From assembly GCF_003609635.1 (NCBI RefSeq), contig NZ_MCIA01000016.1, positions 62,001-126,000 of the forward strand: a stretch of DNA of 64,000 bases, given 5' to 3'. Positions 1 to 9,487 of this stretch are shown here, in pieces. The translations under genes were made by a program, and so were the position numbers. The number at the start of each line of letters is the position of its first letter. Within the stretch, counting starts at the first letter, position 1. This stretch comes from Lacrimispora algidixylanolytica (GTDB taxonomy: Bacteria; Bacillota; Clostridia; Lachnospirales; Lachnospiraceae). Under the pieces are notes generated by a model. It searched no databases, was not told the origin of the DNA, and saw nothing but the letters and a program-made list of their open reading frames with translations.

Positions 1-366
1 AGGACATGGATCGATCCACCCCTTAGCCTCATGTAAACAGCAAAGAGTAAATTCTCCATAAGGATCTTTACTGGAAGCCACATAAATCCCTTCATCCGGA
101 AGAGGAATAAACACATAAAAGATACCTTCATGATAACGAATGGATGGTGCCCAGGTGCCTGAGCCATGGGAAGGGCGGTCGTACTTCTCAAACGGAAGAG
201 ATCTTACACAGTAATTGATCATCTCCCAGTGAACCAAATCCCTGGAATGAAGCAGGGGGACCCCTGGTAAGTAAGTGAAGGAAGAAGCTACCATATAGTA
301 ATCTTCTCCTACCCGGATGACATCCGGATCTGAATAATCTGCATACAAAATGGGGTTTTGATACAT
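1..366 (-). CDS. Glycoside hydrolase family 43 (beta-xylosidase / arabinofuranosidase type), 3' part outside window
   Basis: The first 122 codons are visible, read leftwards off the window edge. The N-terminus has the GH43 hallmark of an early Asp followed by a tyrosine-rich strand (ADYSDPDVIRVGEDYYM, with the catalytic-base Asp in SDPD). It continues with LPGVPLLHSRDLVHW and WAPSIRYHEG, typical of five-bladed propeller xylosidases/arabinofuranosidases. An AGGAG ribosome site lies 7 bases before the ATG. No signal peptide is seen, so the enzyme is probably cytoplasmic and cleaves imported xylo- or arabino-oligosaccharides. It lies downstream of a sugar ABC transporter on the same strand but is separated from it by a terminator. 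The family call is firm; the substrate is inferred. Confidence 0.88.
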   Translation of the reverse strand, partial: MYQNPILYADYSDPDVIRVGEDYYMVASSFTYLPGVPLLHSRDLVHWEMINYCVRSLPFEKYDRPSHGSGTWAPSIRYHEGIFYVFIPLPDEGIYVASSKDPYGEFTLCCLHEAKGWIDPCP

Positions 367-397
367 CTTATGGCTCCTTTTATTTTATCATAGATTG

Positions 398-423
398 AGA
401 AAAAGGAGCAGACCATCTGCTCC
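398..423 (-). terminator. Rho-independent terminator after the sugar ABC transporter operon
   Basis: On the minus strand a GGAGCAGA/TCTGCTCC stem with a short loop is followed by TTTTTCTC. It lies just past the stop of the downstream permease and before the GH43 start, so it separates the two transcription units or attenuates read-through. Confidence 0.8.
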
Positions 424-439
424 CTCTCCCGCCAATTTT

Positions 440-1276
440 TTATTCTTTCACAGCTCCTATATTCACACCCTGGATAAAATACTTCTGACAGAATGGATAA
501 ATGATCATAAATGGAAGGATTGCCACGATAACCGCTGCATTCTTTACGGTGTTTTCGGTCGCACCTCCAATGGCATGGGGCAAGTCACTTCCCATTATAA
601 CTGATCTGAGCTTCATCTGAAAGTTATATAAATTATCATTTGTAATATAAAGCTTATAATGGGTGTAATCATTCCAATAAGATACTGCATACATAAGTCC
701 AATGGCAGTCAGTGCTGCTTTGGATAACGGCAAAACGATTTTCAAAAATATCCCCATAGGAGAACAGCCGTCAATCTCTGCCGATTCAAAAAGACTGTCT
801 GGGATTCCCTCAAAAAAGTTTCTCATCAGCACCATATTATAAACATTGATTGCAGGCATCAGTATTACTACCAATAAGGTATTGGTCAGATGCAACGTCT
901 TCATGACCAAATAAGTCGGGATCATTCCACCGCTAAAAATCATAGTAAACAACATCAAATTGGCAAATAAAGTTCTTCCAGGCATCTTCCACTGAATTAA
1001 GACATAAGCGCCTAAGGTAGCAATGGTAAGTCCGGTTATAGTTCCCACTACCGTTGTCAAACAAGATACTAAAAATGGCTTGTAAAGAGTCGGATTCGTA
1101 AATACGGAAACATAACCTGCCATACCAAACCGTTCTGGAAACAGCTTCATACCGTAAGCAGTTTTTAAATCCAGGGAGTCGATGAGTACCTTGTAGATGG
1201 GGACAATCATGATAATACTAATTAAAATGAATATAACCACCAGCGCATAGTCAAATGCGGTTGCTTTCTTTTTCAT
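440..1276 (-). CDS. Carbohydrate ABC transporter permease, YtcP/LplC type
   Basis: 278-aa inner-membrane permease with about six hydrophobic segments. The EAA-type cytoplasmic loop (ESAEIDGCSPMGIFLKIVLP) contacts the ATPase. The N-terminus (FDYALVVIFILISIIMIVPIY) and the C-terminal QKYFIQGVNIGAVKE are typical of the LplC/YtcP branch of the CUT1 family, which imports oligosaccharides. It is the last gene of a three-gene operon (binding protein, LplB-type permease, this gene), with 11 bases between the permeases. No ATPase is encoded nearby; CUT1 systems of this kind usually share an MsmX-type ATPase encoded elsewhere. The role is firm; the sugar is unknown, although the GH43 neighbour suggests a plant oligosaccharide. 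Confidence 0.92.
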   Translation of the reverse strand: MKKKATAFDYALVVIFILISIIMIVPIYKVLIDSLDLKTAYGMKLFPERFGMAGYVSVFTNPTLYKPFLVSCLTTVVGTITGLTIATLGAYVLIQWKMPGRTLFANLMLFTMIFSGGMIPTYLVMKTLHLTNTLLVVILMPAINVYNMVLMRNFFEGIPDSLFESAEIDGCSPMGIFLKIVLPLSKAALTAIGLMYAVSYWNDYTHYKLYITNDNLYNFQMKLRSVIMGSDLPHAIGGATENTVKNAAVIVAILPFMIIYPFCQKYFIQGVNIGAVKE

Positions 1277-1287
1277 GTTCTCTCCCC

Positions 1288-2247
1288 CTAAACGATCCCT
1301 CTTCCCCTGACTTTTTGGCTTGCCTTATTGCAGATTAATACAAGTGCACAACCCACTAGTGAAGCCGTAAGCCCCACTGCTGTGGTATAGCCATAATCAG
1401 GAAGAGCGCCCGAGTTAAATGTTTGTGTATAGATGTAAGTATGAAGAACGTCTGATTTTTGAGTGACTGCGTCATTTTGCATAACGAAAACAGACTCAAA
1501 TAAGTTCATAACTTTTGCAAGATTCAAAATAAGTACTGTAATGATGGTATTAGAAAGCGCTGGCATGGTGATGAACCGAAGCTTATTCAGTCGGCCCGCT
1601 CCATCCATGGATGCAGCTTCATAAAGCTCTGGATTGATTCCAGAAAGGGTTGCTATGAAAATGATAGTCCCCCACCCCGTATCCTTCCAGACATTGATGA
1701 TATAAAACATGGGACGCCACCAGTTCTTATCCCCAAGGAAATAAATCCCTTCCTTTACTATCCCAAATTTCACCATAAGTGCATTGATTAAGCCAGCGTC
1801 ACTAGGGGATAAAATCAGGGTAAATACAGAGGCAGTTACTACCCATGACATAAAATGGGGCAGATAAACGATAGTCTGAGTTACCTTTTTAAAGGTTGCT
1901 GAGCGCAGCTCATTGAGCATAAGAGAAAGCACAACAGCCATAAACGTATTTAATAGAAGCTTAATGACGCTTAATGTGATGGTATTGCCAAAGGCGTTCC
2001 AAAATCCTGACATCTTCATCATTTTTTCAAAATGTTGGAGACCTACAAAAACCGGTTCCTTAATGCCCTTATACGTGTAAAATGCATATCGCACCCCAAA
2101 CATAGGAAGATAATGAAACACGATTGCAAAAATAAGAACCGGCAAAAACATCAGATAAAATCCCTTATAGTACCGAAGCGAAACCAGCAGCGGCCGTTTT
2201 TGGTTACCTGCAGCAACCGCTGCAGGCCCTTTCTTCTTTGTATTCAT
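1288..2247 (-). CDS. Carbohydrate ABC transporter permease, LplB type
   Basis: 319-aa multi-spanning permease. After a basic N-terminus comes the LplB-like stretch RYYKGFYLMFLPVLIFAIVF, then HYLPMFGVRYAF, and later the EAA loop YEAASMDGAGRLNKLRFITM. It pairs with the following YtcP-type permease as a heterodimer and takes substrate from the lipoprotein encoded just upstream (18 bases away). The length is normal for the family. The start is the ATG after a short AGAAAGG-like ribosome site. Confidence 0.92.
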   Translation of the reverse strand: MNTKKKGPAAVAAGNQKRPLLVSLRYYKGFYLMFLPVLIFAIVFHYLPMFGVRYAFYTYKGIKEPVFVGLQHFEKMMKMSGFWNAFGNTITLSVIKLLLNTFMAVVLSLMLNELRSATFKKVTQTIVYLPHFMSWVVTASVFTLILSPSDAGLINALMVKFGIVKEGIYFLGDKNWWRPMFYIINVWKDTGWGTIIFIATLSGINPELYEAASMDGAGRLNKLRFITMPALSNTIITVLILNLAKVMNLFESVFVMQNDAVTQKSDVLHTYIYTQTFNSGALPDYGYTTAVGLTASLVGCALVLICNKASQKVRGRGIV

Positions 2248-2265
2248 ATATGAACCTTTCTAACT

Positions 2266-3846
2266 CTATTTTGCAGATTCCTGTTCATTGAGTGAGTCTA
2301 CGATTTTTTTGGACCACTCTGCTCCGCCTTCTTTTTCAAAACGTGCATACGCTTCCTCAATGGATATTCCCTGTACCACAACATCGGCTACAATGGAATT
2401 TTTAAGAGTGGTTAAATCGCCGTTATACGTTGCCATTACATCGGTCGACGGAATAATGGAAGCCTGACGGCAGTTTTTATTAAATAACTCCTGAGAGACT
2501 TTTGCTTCTTCTTTTACCGTATCCTTACCAGGATCTTCATCCCACTTAACGATGGAAAGCATAGGATCAAGGTGCTGTTTGGTATACTGTGTACCAGGCT
2601 GCTCCAGACTTTCTTTCGTATGGAACTGACCTTCTGCATATGTATTATCCAAAATGGTTTCAGCCTTTTTAGACCAGTGAACATCTTCCACGCCATAGCT
2701 CCACAATAACTGAGTGTCTCCGCCATCTAACATGGTTTCAATGAAGTATTTAAACACACCTTCTGGATTTTCACAGGAAGAAGTGATTGCCCATACTGGT
2801 GCTGTGCCTTCTTCATAAGCCCCAATTTCTTTGATTGGCTTTAATGGAACCAACTCTCCGTCTTTTCCATTGGCTTCTAGATTATTCTTTAAGTTACTTG
2901 CCCAAGTACCTGCCCAATAAGTAAATACACCAAATTTATCCTCATAAAACTTATTTCGGCAATCCTTGGTTCCATTTGTTAATGTCTCTTTATCAATATA
3001 ACCTGCTGCATAAGCATCTCTTAAACGAGTTAAGGCACCCTTGAAATTATCTTTGGTAAATCCATCATACCAGAGACCATCCTCACCCTTTTCAAAGTTT
3101 GGCTTTGCATCCTGGTAAAATTCAGGAAGGTAATTGGAAGAAGGATCTCCCTGGCCCACGAATCCTGCCGCCGAAACACCATAAGTGTCCCCATTGATTC
3201 CATTGCCATCAGGATCGCCTTCGGTAAATGCTTTTAACATGTTTAAGTATTCGTCATACGTTTCTGGTGCTTTTAACTCACACCGATCAAGCCAGGCTTT
3301 TTTTACATAAGTAAGACAACCTCCTCTTCTGGCTACAGGAAATCCAAATAGTTTTCCATTTATCTTTGTATTATCAATGACTTCTTCTCCAGTCACACGT
3401 CCGGAAGCTTTCAGCTCAGAATTATTCCAGGCGTCTGTCATATCCCAGAGCGCACCTTCTTCCGCATATCCGGTATAATAACTTCCATTAAGAATAATCA
3501 AATCCGGCCAGTTTTCAGGACCAGAGGCAAACGTTTGCCCCAGAACATCAAAGTAAGCATCATGATCTGGCTGAATGATCTCAAGATCAATCCCAGTCAG
3601 CGCCTCCCATTTTTTTTCAAACGCTTCTCTGTTATTTGGCTTAGTGGTAACTGTACCATTTACCATAATTGTGATTTTCTCTGGCTTCTTAATATCATTT
3701 TTTCCAGCTGTTTCCCCTGTTGCGGTACTGGACTCCGCATTTGCTGCACTACCGCTCGTTTTAGAACCGGACGAACATCCACTTAATACCATGGAAGCTG
3801 CCATTGTCATTGCCATGCCGGCTGCAAGCATTTTTTTTACTCTCAT
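2266..3846 (-). CDS. Extracellular sugar-binding lipoprotein of ABC transporter
   Basis: 526-aa extracellular solute-binding protein of the LplA/YtcQ type. Residues 1-23 form a lipoprotein signal ending in the lipobox LSGC. A Ser/Ala-rich linker follows, then the binding fold starting at KPEKITIMVNGTV. Anchored to the outer leaflet, it would deliver oligosaccharide to the two permeases encoded directly downstream. The ATG follows a GGAGG-type ribosome site. A 13-base palindrome-like stretch (GCGTC-TTT-GACGC, about 3877-3889) lies in its leader. The divergent AraC-type sensor gene next door is its likely regulator (inference from arrangement). Confidence 0.9.
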   Translation of the reverse strand: MRVKKMLAAGMAMTMAASMVLSGCSSGSKTSGSAANAESSTATGETAGKNDIKKPEKITIMVNGTVTTKPNNREAFEKKWEALTGIDLEIIQPDHDAYFDVLGQTFASGPENWPDLIILNGSYYTGYAEEGALWDMTDAWNNSELKASGRVTGEEVIDNTKINGKLFGFPVARRGGCLTYVKKAWLDRCELKAPETYDEYLNMLKAFTEGDPDGNGINGDTYGVSAAGFVGQGDPSSNYLPEFYQDAKPNFEKGEDGLWYDGFTKDNFKGALTRLRDAYAAGYIDKETLTNGTKDCRNKFYEDKFGVFTYWAGTWASNLKNNLEANGKDGELVPLKPIKEIGAYEEGTAPVWAITSSCENPEGVFKYFIETMLDGGDTQLLWSYGVEDVHWSKKAETILDNTYAEGQFHTKESLEQPGTQYTKQHLDPMLSIVKWDEDPGKDTVKEEAKVSQELFNKNCRQASIIPSTDVMATYNGDLTTLKNSIVADVVVQGISIEEAYARFEKEGGAEWSKKIVDSLNEQESAK

Positions 3847-4169
3847 TTGAAACCTCCCACATATATTTTTCTATGTGCGTCTTTGACGCTACGCCATCAT
3901 ATCATTGGACCGTAATTATATCAACGGACACATTTTCACTTCATTGTTCAATTTTATCTTATTGTCTTTTAATATCCTTTTTTTATTATGCAATATACAC
4001 ATGATACTGCTCCCCACTTTGCCACTTCTCTTAAAAACACATAAAAATCCCAGTTTTCCTGCGTACATTATTTACGTTCAGTGTACAGTTTTTAAACATT
4101 ACGCCGTTTTATTGATTTTATATTCGTTTCATACTATAATTCCTTCATATGAAATAAGGAACGGTGCTT
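3847..4169. promoter_or_regulatory. Divergent promoter region between sugar transporter and AraC-type regulator
   Basis: 323-base AT-rich region separating two divergently transcribed genes; no coding sequence recognised. It must hold promoters for both directions and probably the AraC operator. The only structure noticed is the short inverted repeat GCGTC-TTT-GACGC at about 3877-3889, in the transporter leader. No clear catabolite-repression (cre) site was recognised by eye. Confidence 0.45.
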
Positions 4170-6446
4170 ATGAAAAATCACAGCAGGCAAAAACAGGATG
4201 TACCATTTAAAAATCAGCTCATGCTCTCCTACACCATTTTTCTTGGAATTATTTTAATCATTGGGATCGTGCTGTATTACATATCTTCCGCACAGGTAAA
4301 AAAGGGAATCAGCCAACAAAATCGCCTCACCTTATCAGCCTCGGTCAAACAGTTAGACAGCACCATGGAATTGATGAATGCGGCGGTCAAACAGGTCTCC
4401 TCCAACCGTTTTTTCAATAACCTGTCTCACCTTTCTGGAGAGGAAGAAAACGATTTTTATTACTTGGGATATCAAACCCAGCTAAGCTTAAAATCCATCA
4501 CTCCAGTGGAGGTGCTGCTACCAATCAGTAACTCTTTTATTTTTATGGAGAAAAACGGGTACGTGGTATCCTCTACCATATTTTCTGATTTTCGGTTTTT
4601 TGCCCTAAACAATGCCAAATACCGGATAGATCCAGAGACCTTCTCCAAAGCACTGTTAAATGAAACGTCGTGGAATCGATTTATTCCAATGTCTGATTTC
4701 AAGGGAGATTCAAAAAATTATCTATACGTGTATCCCCTTTTAAATCCCCTTCGTTCCGAGAACAAGCCATTGTCCGTGTTATGCTATTTGTTTGACTATG
4801 ATCTCATAACCGAGTTTTTTTCCGGCATCAACTTGTATGGCGACGGATATTTAACCGCATTTAACAAAAGTGGCTCCCAAATGTTTTTTTTATCTGATGA
4901 CAGTCCGTCAGATTCCTTTGAACTACTAGAAAACCTCCAATATGAGGACCAGATCGCTCATATAAAAGCAAGTGAAACCCGGGAAGAGATGTTGGTGACT
5001 GCGGTTTCTTCCTCTTACAATGGATGGACCTATTACCTGGTTCAGCCAGAGGACAAAGCTTATTATTCCATTACATCCTCCCAGCGTTTCTTTACCATCA
5101 TCACCATCTTATCCTTAGTGCTTGGCGGAGTGGTTTCCATCATATTTTCATCCAAAGGAAACCGGTGGCTCACCCAGATTAATAATGAGCTGGTATTTAA
5201 GGAATCGGTAGCGTCTTCCTTAAACCTTATTGTGGAGAAGCAAAAACCAATGGTGATTGAATCCTATCTAAGAAGAATCATGGAGGGAAGCATAACCACC
5301 AACGAGGAAAAAGAATACATCACCAATGAACTCTGCCTGGAGCAACCAGACGAAAAATACCATGTACTGTATACAGAGGTATCCCCTTCCCAGTCTGAAC
5401 ACATTCATTCCAGTGATATGGAACTGTTAATTCAAAATTACAACACTCTGGTACGGGAAGCGCTCCGCCGTCACTACCCTGACACCGGATTTATCTATAA
5501 ACCCTCTGACCGGGTGTTTGCTGTACTGATCTCTTCAAATAAGACAGATCCCTTTGAAACGGTCATTGCTAAAAATAAAGCAACCTTCACCGAGCTTCAC
5601 AACGAACTTTTAGAAAAATACGGCATTTGGATCCGGGGAGGTTTTGGAGACCGGAACACCATGATTTCTTACACCTGGAAATCCTATCAACAGGCAAAGG
5701 AAGCCAAATCCATCACCACCATAGAGCAATATATCCTAAGCAGTGATATCAACCAATCAAATGATGTGTATTACTACCCGGAGAGTCTTTCTGTTCAGCT
5801 TAGCGGATTTATATCAAGCGGGAACAAGGATCAGGTTCAGGAACTTTTTAAGCTGATCCGTAATGAAAATACAAAAAAGAAAAACTTATCTTATACGCAA
5901 AAGGGCTGGCTGGTGTCCGATGTGCGGGCAACCGTATTTAAAAAGAGACATAATCTTCTTACTGACGGATTCTCCCCGGAAAAACTCGGGTTATTGGATA
6001 TCATTGATAAGCAGTTTGAAGGAGAGATGAGCTTAAGCATTCTTGAGACCATTGCTCTTGAACTATGCGATGTATGCGGTTCCGAAGGCAATGAACTGAT
6101 TCTAAAAATACAAGGATACATCAATAACAATTACCAGGATCCAGACTTGTGCCTGACAAAGATTTCTGATGAATTTAAGATCTCAGAAAACTATTTCAGC
6201 TATTTGTTTAAAAAAGAAGTATCCGAGAATTTCTCCATCTATTTGGAACGATTAAGAATGGCAAAGGCAAAAGAAGTCATTACAGAATCCGATGCCGGTC
6301 TTTCCACCTTATATCAGTATATCGGCTACAACAATGCGGCCTCTTTTCGTCGGGCCTTTAAGAAAAATTTTGGTGTGTCACCAAAGGAAATGAGGGATAA
6401 AGTCAATGCAAAACAACATGGAAACCTATCTGAAAAAAGCATCTGA
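4170..6446 (+). CDS. Membrane-anchored AraC-family regulator (YesN/YtdP-like) controlling sugar uptake
   Basis: About 758-aa fusion of a sensor and a transcription factor. A first membrane segment lies at about residues 14-36 (IFLGIILIIGIVLYYI), followed by an extracytoplasmic sensor of about 250 residues. A second membrane segment (FFTIITILSLVLGGVVSIIF) comes next, then a cytoplasmic linker and a C-terminal double helix-turn-helix AraC domain (from about IQGYINNNYQDPDL to GVSPKEMRD). Such proteins sense a sugar outside and directly activate divergent ABC-transporter genes. A GTG six bases upstream is possible, but it would be only 3 bases from the AAGGA site, so the ATG at 4170 is chosen. 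The 3' end overlaps the next gene by 41 bases, implying coupling. Confidence 0.88.
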   Translation: MKNHSRQKQDVPFKNQLMLSYTIFLGIILIIGIVLYYISSAQVKKGISQQNRLTLSASVKQLDSTMELMNAAVKQVSSNRFFNNLSHLSGEEENDFYYLGYQTQLSLKSITPVEVLLPISNSFIFMEKNGYVVSSTIFSDFRFFALNNAKYRIDPETFSKALLNETSWNRFIPMSDFKGDSKNYLYVYPLLNPLRSENKPLSVLCYLFDYDLITEFFSGINLYGDGYLTAFNKSGSQMFFLSDDSPSDSFELLENLQYEDQIAHIKASETREEMLVTAVSSSYNGWTYYLVQPEDKAYYSITSSQRFFTIITILSLVLGGVVSIIFSSKGNRWLTQINNELVFKESVASSLNLIVEKQKPMVIESYLRRIMEGSITTNEEKEYITNELCLEQPDEKYHVLYTEVSPSQSEHIHSSDMELLIQNYNTLVREALRRHYPDTGFIYKPSDRVFAVLISSNKTDPFETVIAKNKATFTELHNELLEKYGIWIRGGFGDRNTMISYTWKSYQQAKEAKSITTIEQYILSSDINQSNDVYYYPESLSVQLSGFISSGNKDQVQELFKLIRNENTKKKNLSYTQKGWLVSDVRATVFKKRHNLLTDGFSPEKLGLLDIIDKQFEGEMSLSILETIALELCDVCGSEGNELILKIQGYINNNYQDPDLCLTKISDEFKISENYFSYLFKKEVSENFSIYLERLRMAKAKEVITESDAGLSTLYQYIGYNNAASFRRAFKKNFGVSPKEMRDKVNAKQHGNLSEKSI

Positions 6447-7770
6447 GGATGCATGGACCCATCTTTTAAAAAGTGGCCTACCAATACACAGCTTCCTAAT
6501 GGACTGGAATGGACAACTTATAAAAGAAGCCTATGGGGCTCCTTATGAAAAAACGGACTTACACCGTATGTTCTCCATTACAAAAAGCCTTTGTTCCATT
6601 GCAATCGGATTTCTCCTTGCTGATGAGTTGATAACATTAGAGGACAAAATAACAAATTATTTCCCAGAATATTGTCCGCCAGGTACCACTCACCCCTGGC
6701 TTTTGGATATGACCATACGCAACATGCTCACTATGGAAACCTGCCACTCTTCCACTACCTATAAACGTGACAGAGAGAAGCACTGGGTGGAAAGCTTTTT
6801 TCTAACCCCTCCCTCTCATCGCAGCGGACAGATTTTCGTCTACGATACCTCAGCCAGCCATACCTTAGCTGCTTTGGTTAAAAAACTAACTGAAAAGAAC
6901 CTCTTAGAGTACTTAAGGGAAAAGTGTCTGGATCAAATTGGATTTTCAAAAGAAGCCTATATCATAAAGGATCCCTTTGGCTGGGATATGGGCGGCTCCG
7001 GCCTTATGGCCCTTCCTTGGGACTTAATTAAGCTTGGGCGTTACTGCATGGATACGATTCATAAGGGACAAGGCATTTTTGCAGATTATCTACGGGATGC
7101 AGTTTCTTATCAAGTTCCTACCCTCCACTTTGGACAGACCTTGGAGGAACAACTTGGATATGGCTATCAGTTCTGGCGCATCCGCAAAGGCTTTGCAATG
7201 TACGGCCTGGGCGGCCAGTATGTTCTATTTTATCCAGAACAAAACCTAGTGTTTGCGGTGACGGCTGATACTCAAAACAGAAGAGGTGGTAACCAGGAGA
7301 TACTAGATATCATTGGAGAGTGCGTGGATCTTTTAGAACCAATGACACACAACGTGGAACCATCACTGGATCAGGAAGAGGCAAAAAATATCTTTGTTTC
7401 CCCAAAGGAATGGAACAAATCTTACCAGCTTTTAGAGAATGAAAAAGGCTTTCACACGATTACTCTTTCTTATGGTGAGACAGAGGGTATCGTAATTCTT
7501 TCCGGGGAGGAAAGCAGTTTTACTTTTCCATTCTCTTTTCAAGAATTTATGGGTAGCACCTTACAGGGATATGAGGAAAAGATAGCCGTAAAAGCTATGT
7601 GGTTAGACAGCCACTTACTTTATCTTCCGGTACAGATTGTTGGGGAATCCGTGGGTTCCATTCATATCATGCTTCAGTTTTCTATGGAGAAAATAACAGT
7701 TTGTATGAAAAAGGCTGAGGAGAATAACTTCACTGAGTTCCAAGGATTCTTAGAAGGAATCTCTTTGTAA
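6406..7770 (+). CDS. Serine hydrolase of the class C beta-lactamase / penicillin-binding family
   Basis: 454-aa protein with the SxxK nucleophile motif S57-I-T-K60 (RMFSITKSLCSIAIG) and a later YDTSASH element in the place of the family's Tyr-x-Asn motif. The N-terminal 320 or so residues match the beta-lactamase fold; the C-terminal part looks like the lipocalin-like tail common in esterase/peptidase members. There is no signal peptide, so it is probably a cytoplasmic esterase or amidohydrolase rather than an antibiotic resistance enzyme. The start overlaps the AraC-type gene, so the two are translated together, and deacylation of imported oligosaccharides is a reasonable inference. A terminator follows. 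A second ATG at 6418 is an alternative start. Confidence 0.8.
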   Translation: MQNNMETYLKKASEDAWTHLLKSGLPIHSFLMDWNGQLIKEAYGAPYEKTDLHRMFSITKSLCSIAIGFLLADELITLEDKITNYFPEYCPPGTTHPWLLDMTIRNMLTMETCHSSTTYKRDREKHWVESFFLTPPSHRSGQIFVYDTSASHTLAALVKKLTEKNLLEYLREKCLDQIGFSKEAYIIKDPFGWDMGGSGLMALPWDLIKLGRYCMDTIHKGQGIFADYLRDAVSYQVPTLHFGQTLEEQLGYGYQFWRIRKGFAMYGLGGQYVLFYPEQNLVFAVTADTQNRRGGNQEILDIIGECVDLLEPMTHNVEPSLDQEEAKNIFVSPKEWNKSYQLLENEKGFHTITLSYGETEGIVILSGEESSFTFPFSFQEFMGSTLQGYEEKIAVKAMWLDSHLLYLPVQIVGESVGSIHIMLQFSMEKITVCMKKAEENNFTEFQGFLEGISL

Positions 7771-7776
7771 ATACAG

Positions 7777-7824
7777 AAAAGAAGCCAATGGACTTTTCTA
7801 TAATAATCCAATGGCTTCTTTTTT
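7777..7824 (+). terminator. Rho-independent terminator
   Basis: AAAAGAAGCCAATGGA pairs with TCCAATGGCTTCTTTT (16-bp arms, 14-base loop) and the downstream arm runs into a T tract. It closes the AraC-hydrolase unit. Because the stem begins with an A tract it could also work on the minus strand, but the minus-strand gene end at 7904 is not close. Confidence 0.88.
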
Positions 7825-7903
7825 CTATTTCACATCATTTGCCCGGTTTTCATGCTCCGGCATAAATGAATTATATTCTATCTGTAAATCCATAAAAATA
7901 GTT

Positions 7904-8308
7904 TTATTCCGCCAGACCTGCATCTGATATGTTTCTTGTATGCAGTACGCCTCCTTCGATAATAAAAAGTCCATTTTTACTTCTCATGACGGAGTAATAT
8001 TCCTGCTCCTCATGAGTTAAACCATAAACAATTTGTACGGTTCTCCAATTATTTCGATATACATTCCCTACCTTTGTTATCTCCGGTATATCCTCTGTCC
8101 TGCTTACTTCCATCATATTTTTGTTACTCACCATATTTATGTAGTTATACCTGGTAACTGTGACGGATAATATAATTCCCATGGTCAGGAAACCAAAAAG
8201 CCCCGTTAACATCACCCATTCTTTTCCTAAAAAGAATAAGACAAATAATAGAATCATAATAATGATATATATGATTCCATAAGCTGTAATACCCACAATA
8301 TTAGTCAT
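7904..8308 (-). CDS. Small membrane protein of unknown function
   Basis: 134-aa protein starting MTNIVGITAYG. Two hydrophobic segments lie at about residues 6-27 and 33-55 (IIYIIIMILLFVLFFLG; MLTGLFGFLTMGIILSVTV). A soluble C-terminal domain of about 75 residues follows, containing RNNWRTVQIVYGLTHEEQEYY. I do not recognise the family. The ATG at 8308 is preferred over a GTG 9 bases upstream because an AGGGG site lies 8 bases before it. It stands alone between two plus-strand units. Confidence 0.6.
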   Translation of the reverse strand: MTNIVGITAYGIIYIIIMILLFVLFFLGKEWVMLTGLFGFLTMGIILSVTVTRYNYINMVSNKNMMEVSRTEDIPEITKVGNVYRNNWRTVQIVYGLTHEEQEYYSVMRSKNGLFIIEGGVLHTRNISDAGLAE

Positions 8309-8642
8309 ATCTCCCACCCCTATATTCCATCTGTCTTTTGTATGTTATAAAACGAAATGAATATAATTTTCTAAGCTCCCCACCTCTTTTCTCCTATTAA
8401 AATCATACCATATTATTTATATAATTAACATATAAATCCATGTTTTTTTGCTAAAATATTACATTTTATACCACTGTATTTTATGGGTTAAAAATGTCTT
8501 AATTATGTTTGAATGTTTTTGCAGGTCTTGTTATTTATATAACTCTTGTTATGGGATATTTTCTTATACTGTGATAAGATGAATAGAAATAAGAGATACT
8601 CGGAATATGAAGCTAAAATCGCATTAGAAAGGAATGTTTTCT
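8309..8642. other. Non-coding AT-rich spacer
   Basis: 334 bases with no recognised gene. It must contain promoters for the divergent neighbours. The nonamer TCTTGTTAT occurs twice about 18 bases apart near 8525-8551, just ahead of the alpha/beta hydrolase gene; no function is assigned. Confidence 0.4.
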
Positions 8643-9344
8643 ATGAAAAAGAGGTTGAAAAAGGTTCTTTTACTTGTTTCAAGTCTTCTCCTATTATTTG
8701 TCTTGGTCTTTTTCCTCTACGTTTCTGATTATTATAAAGCGGATGAATCTGCTGTTGAAGCATTAAATGAGGACTTGAAGGAAAATAATGCAATCGTTAA
8801 GGATGATCTTATTATTATACCTTCCAAAATAAAGTCCGATACTGCAATGATTTTCTACCCAGGTGGGAAAGTAGAAGCAACCGCCTACTACCCTCTTCTC
8901 TCACGATTTGCAGACAATGGGATCACTTGTGTGCTGGTAAAGATGCCATTTCATCTTGCTATCTTTGATCCTTCTGCCGCAGATAGAGTTTTTGATACTT
9001 TACCTGAAATCAAGAACTGGTTTATAGGTGGCCATTCCCTGGGTGGTGCTATGGCAAGCAAATATATGTCTGAAAATCCCGGGAAATTAAAGGGATTGAT
9101 TTTGCTTGGGGCTTATGTTTATGGAGATGTTCCATCGTCTAAAGCTTTAACCATTTATGGAACCAAAGACGGGGTACTGGATAAGGAGAAAATAAAGGAT
9201 TCCGACCCTCAGCTACCATTGGTGGGAGGCAACCATGCCAACTTTGGTAATTACGGCGAGCAAAAGGGGGACCAAGAGGCAGATATGAGCAGAGAGGTTC
9301 AGCAGGAGAAAACAGCGGAGGCTGTGGAGGCGTTTGTGGAGTGA
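8643..9344 (+). CDS. Membrane-anchored alpha/beta hydrolase
   Basis: 233-aa protein. A basic N-terminus and one hydrophobic segment (VLLLVSSLLLLFVLVFFLYV) form an uncleaved anchor or signal, placing the enzyme outside the membrane. The nucleophile elbow is GGHSLGG and a C-terminal GGNHANFGNYG supplies the likely catalytic His. The strand pattern TAMIFYPGGKVEA...GITCVLVKMPFHLAI fits the small alpha/beta hydrolase family found in Firmicutes (PF12695-like). The ATG at 8643 is favoured over 8634, which sits too close to the AAAGG ribosome site. The substrate is unknown. Confidence 0.82.
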   Translation: MKKRLKKVLLLVSSLLLLFVLVFFLYVSDYYKADESAVEALNEDLKENNAIVKDDLIIIPSKIKSDTAMIFYPGGKVEATAYYPLLSRFADNGITCVLVKMPFHLAIFDPSAADRVFDTLPEIKNWFIGGHSLGGAMASKYMSENPGKLKGLILLGAYVYGDVPSSKALTIYGTKDGVLDKEKIKDSDPQLPLVGGNHANFGNYGEQKGDQEADMSREVQQEKTAEAVEAFVE

Positions 9345-9487
9345 TTAGGACTTAGTTCAATGATTCATTTACATTTAATTATCTTGTATTATTTGTTTCT
9401 GCGTTTACACTGTAATACGGGCATATACATATGAAAATCTTATATATATATGTTCATAAATTTCAATATTATTTAAGGGGGGTAACA

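Noticed and set aside
6406-7770. Beta-lactam resistance gene
   Set aside because: There is no signal peptide and the gene overlaps a sugar-operon regulator; a cytoplasmic esterase-type role is more likely.
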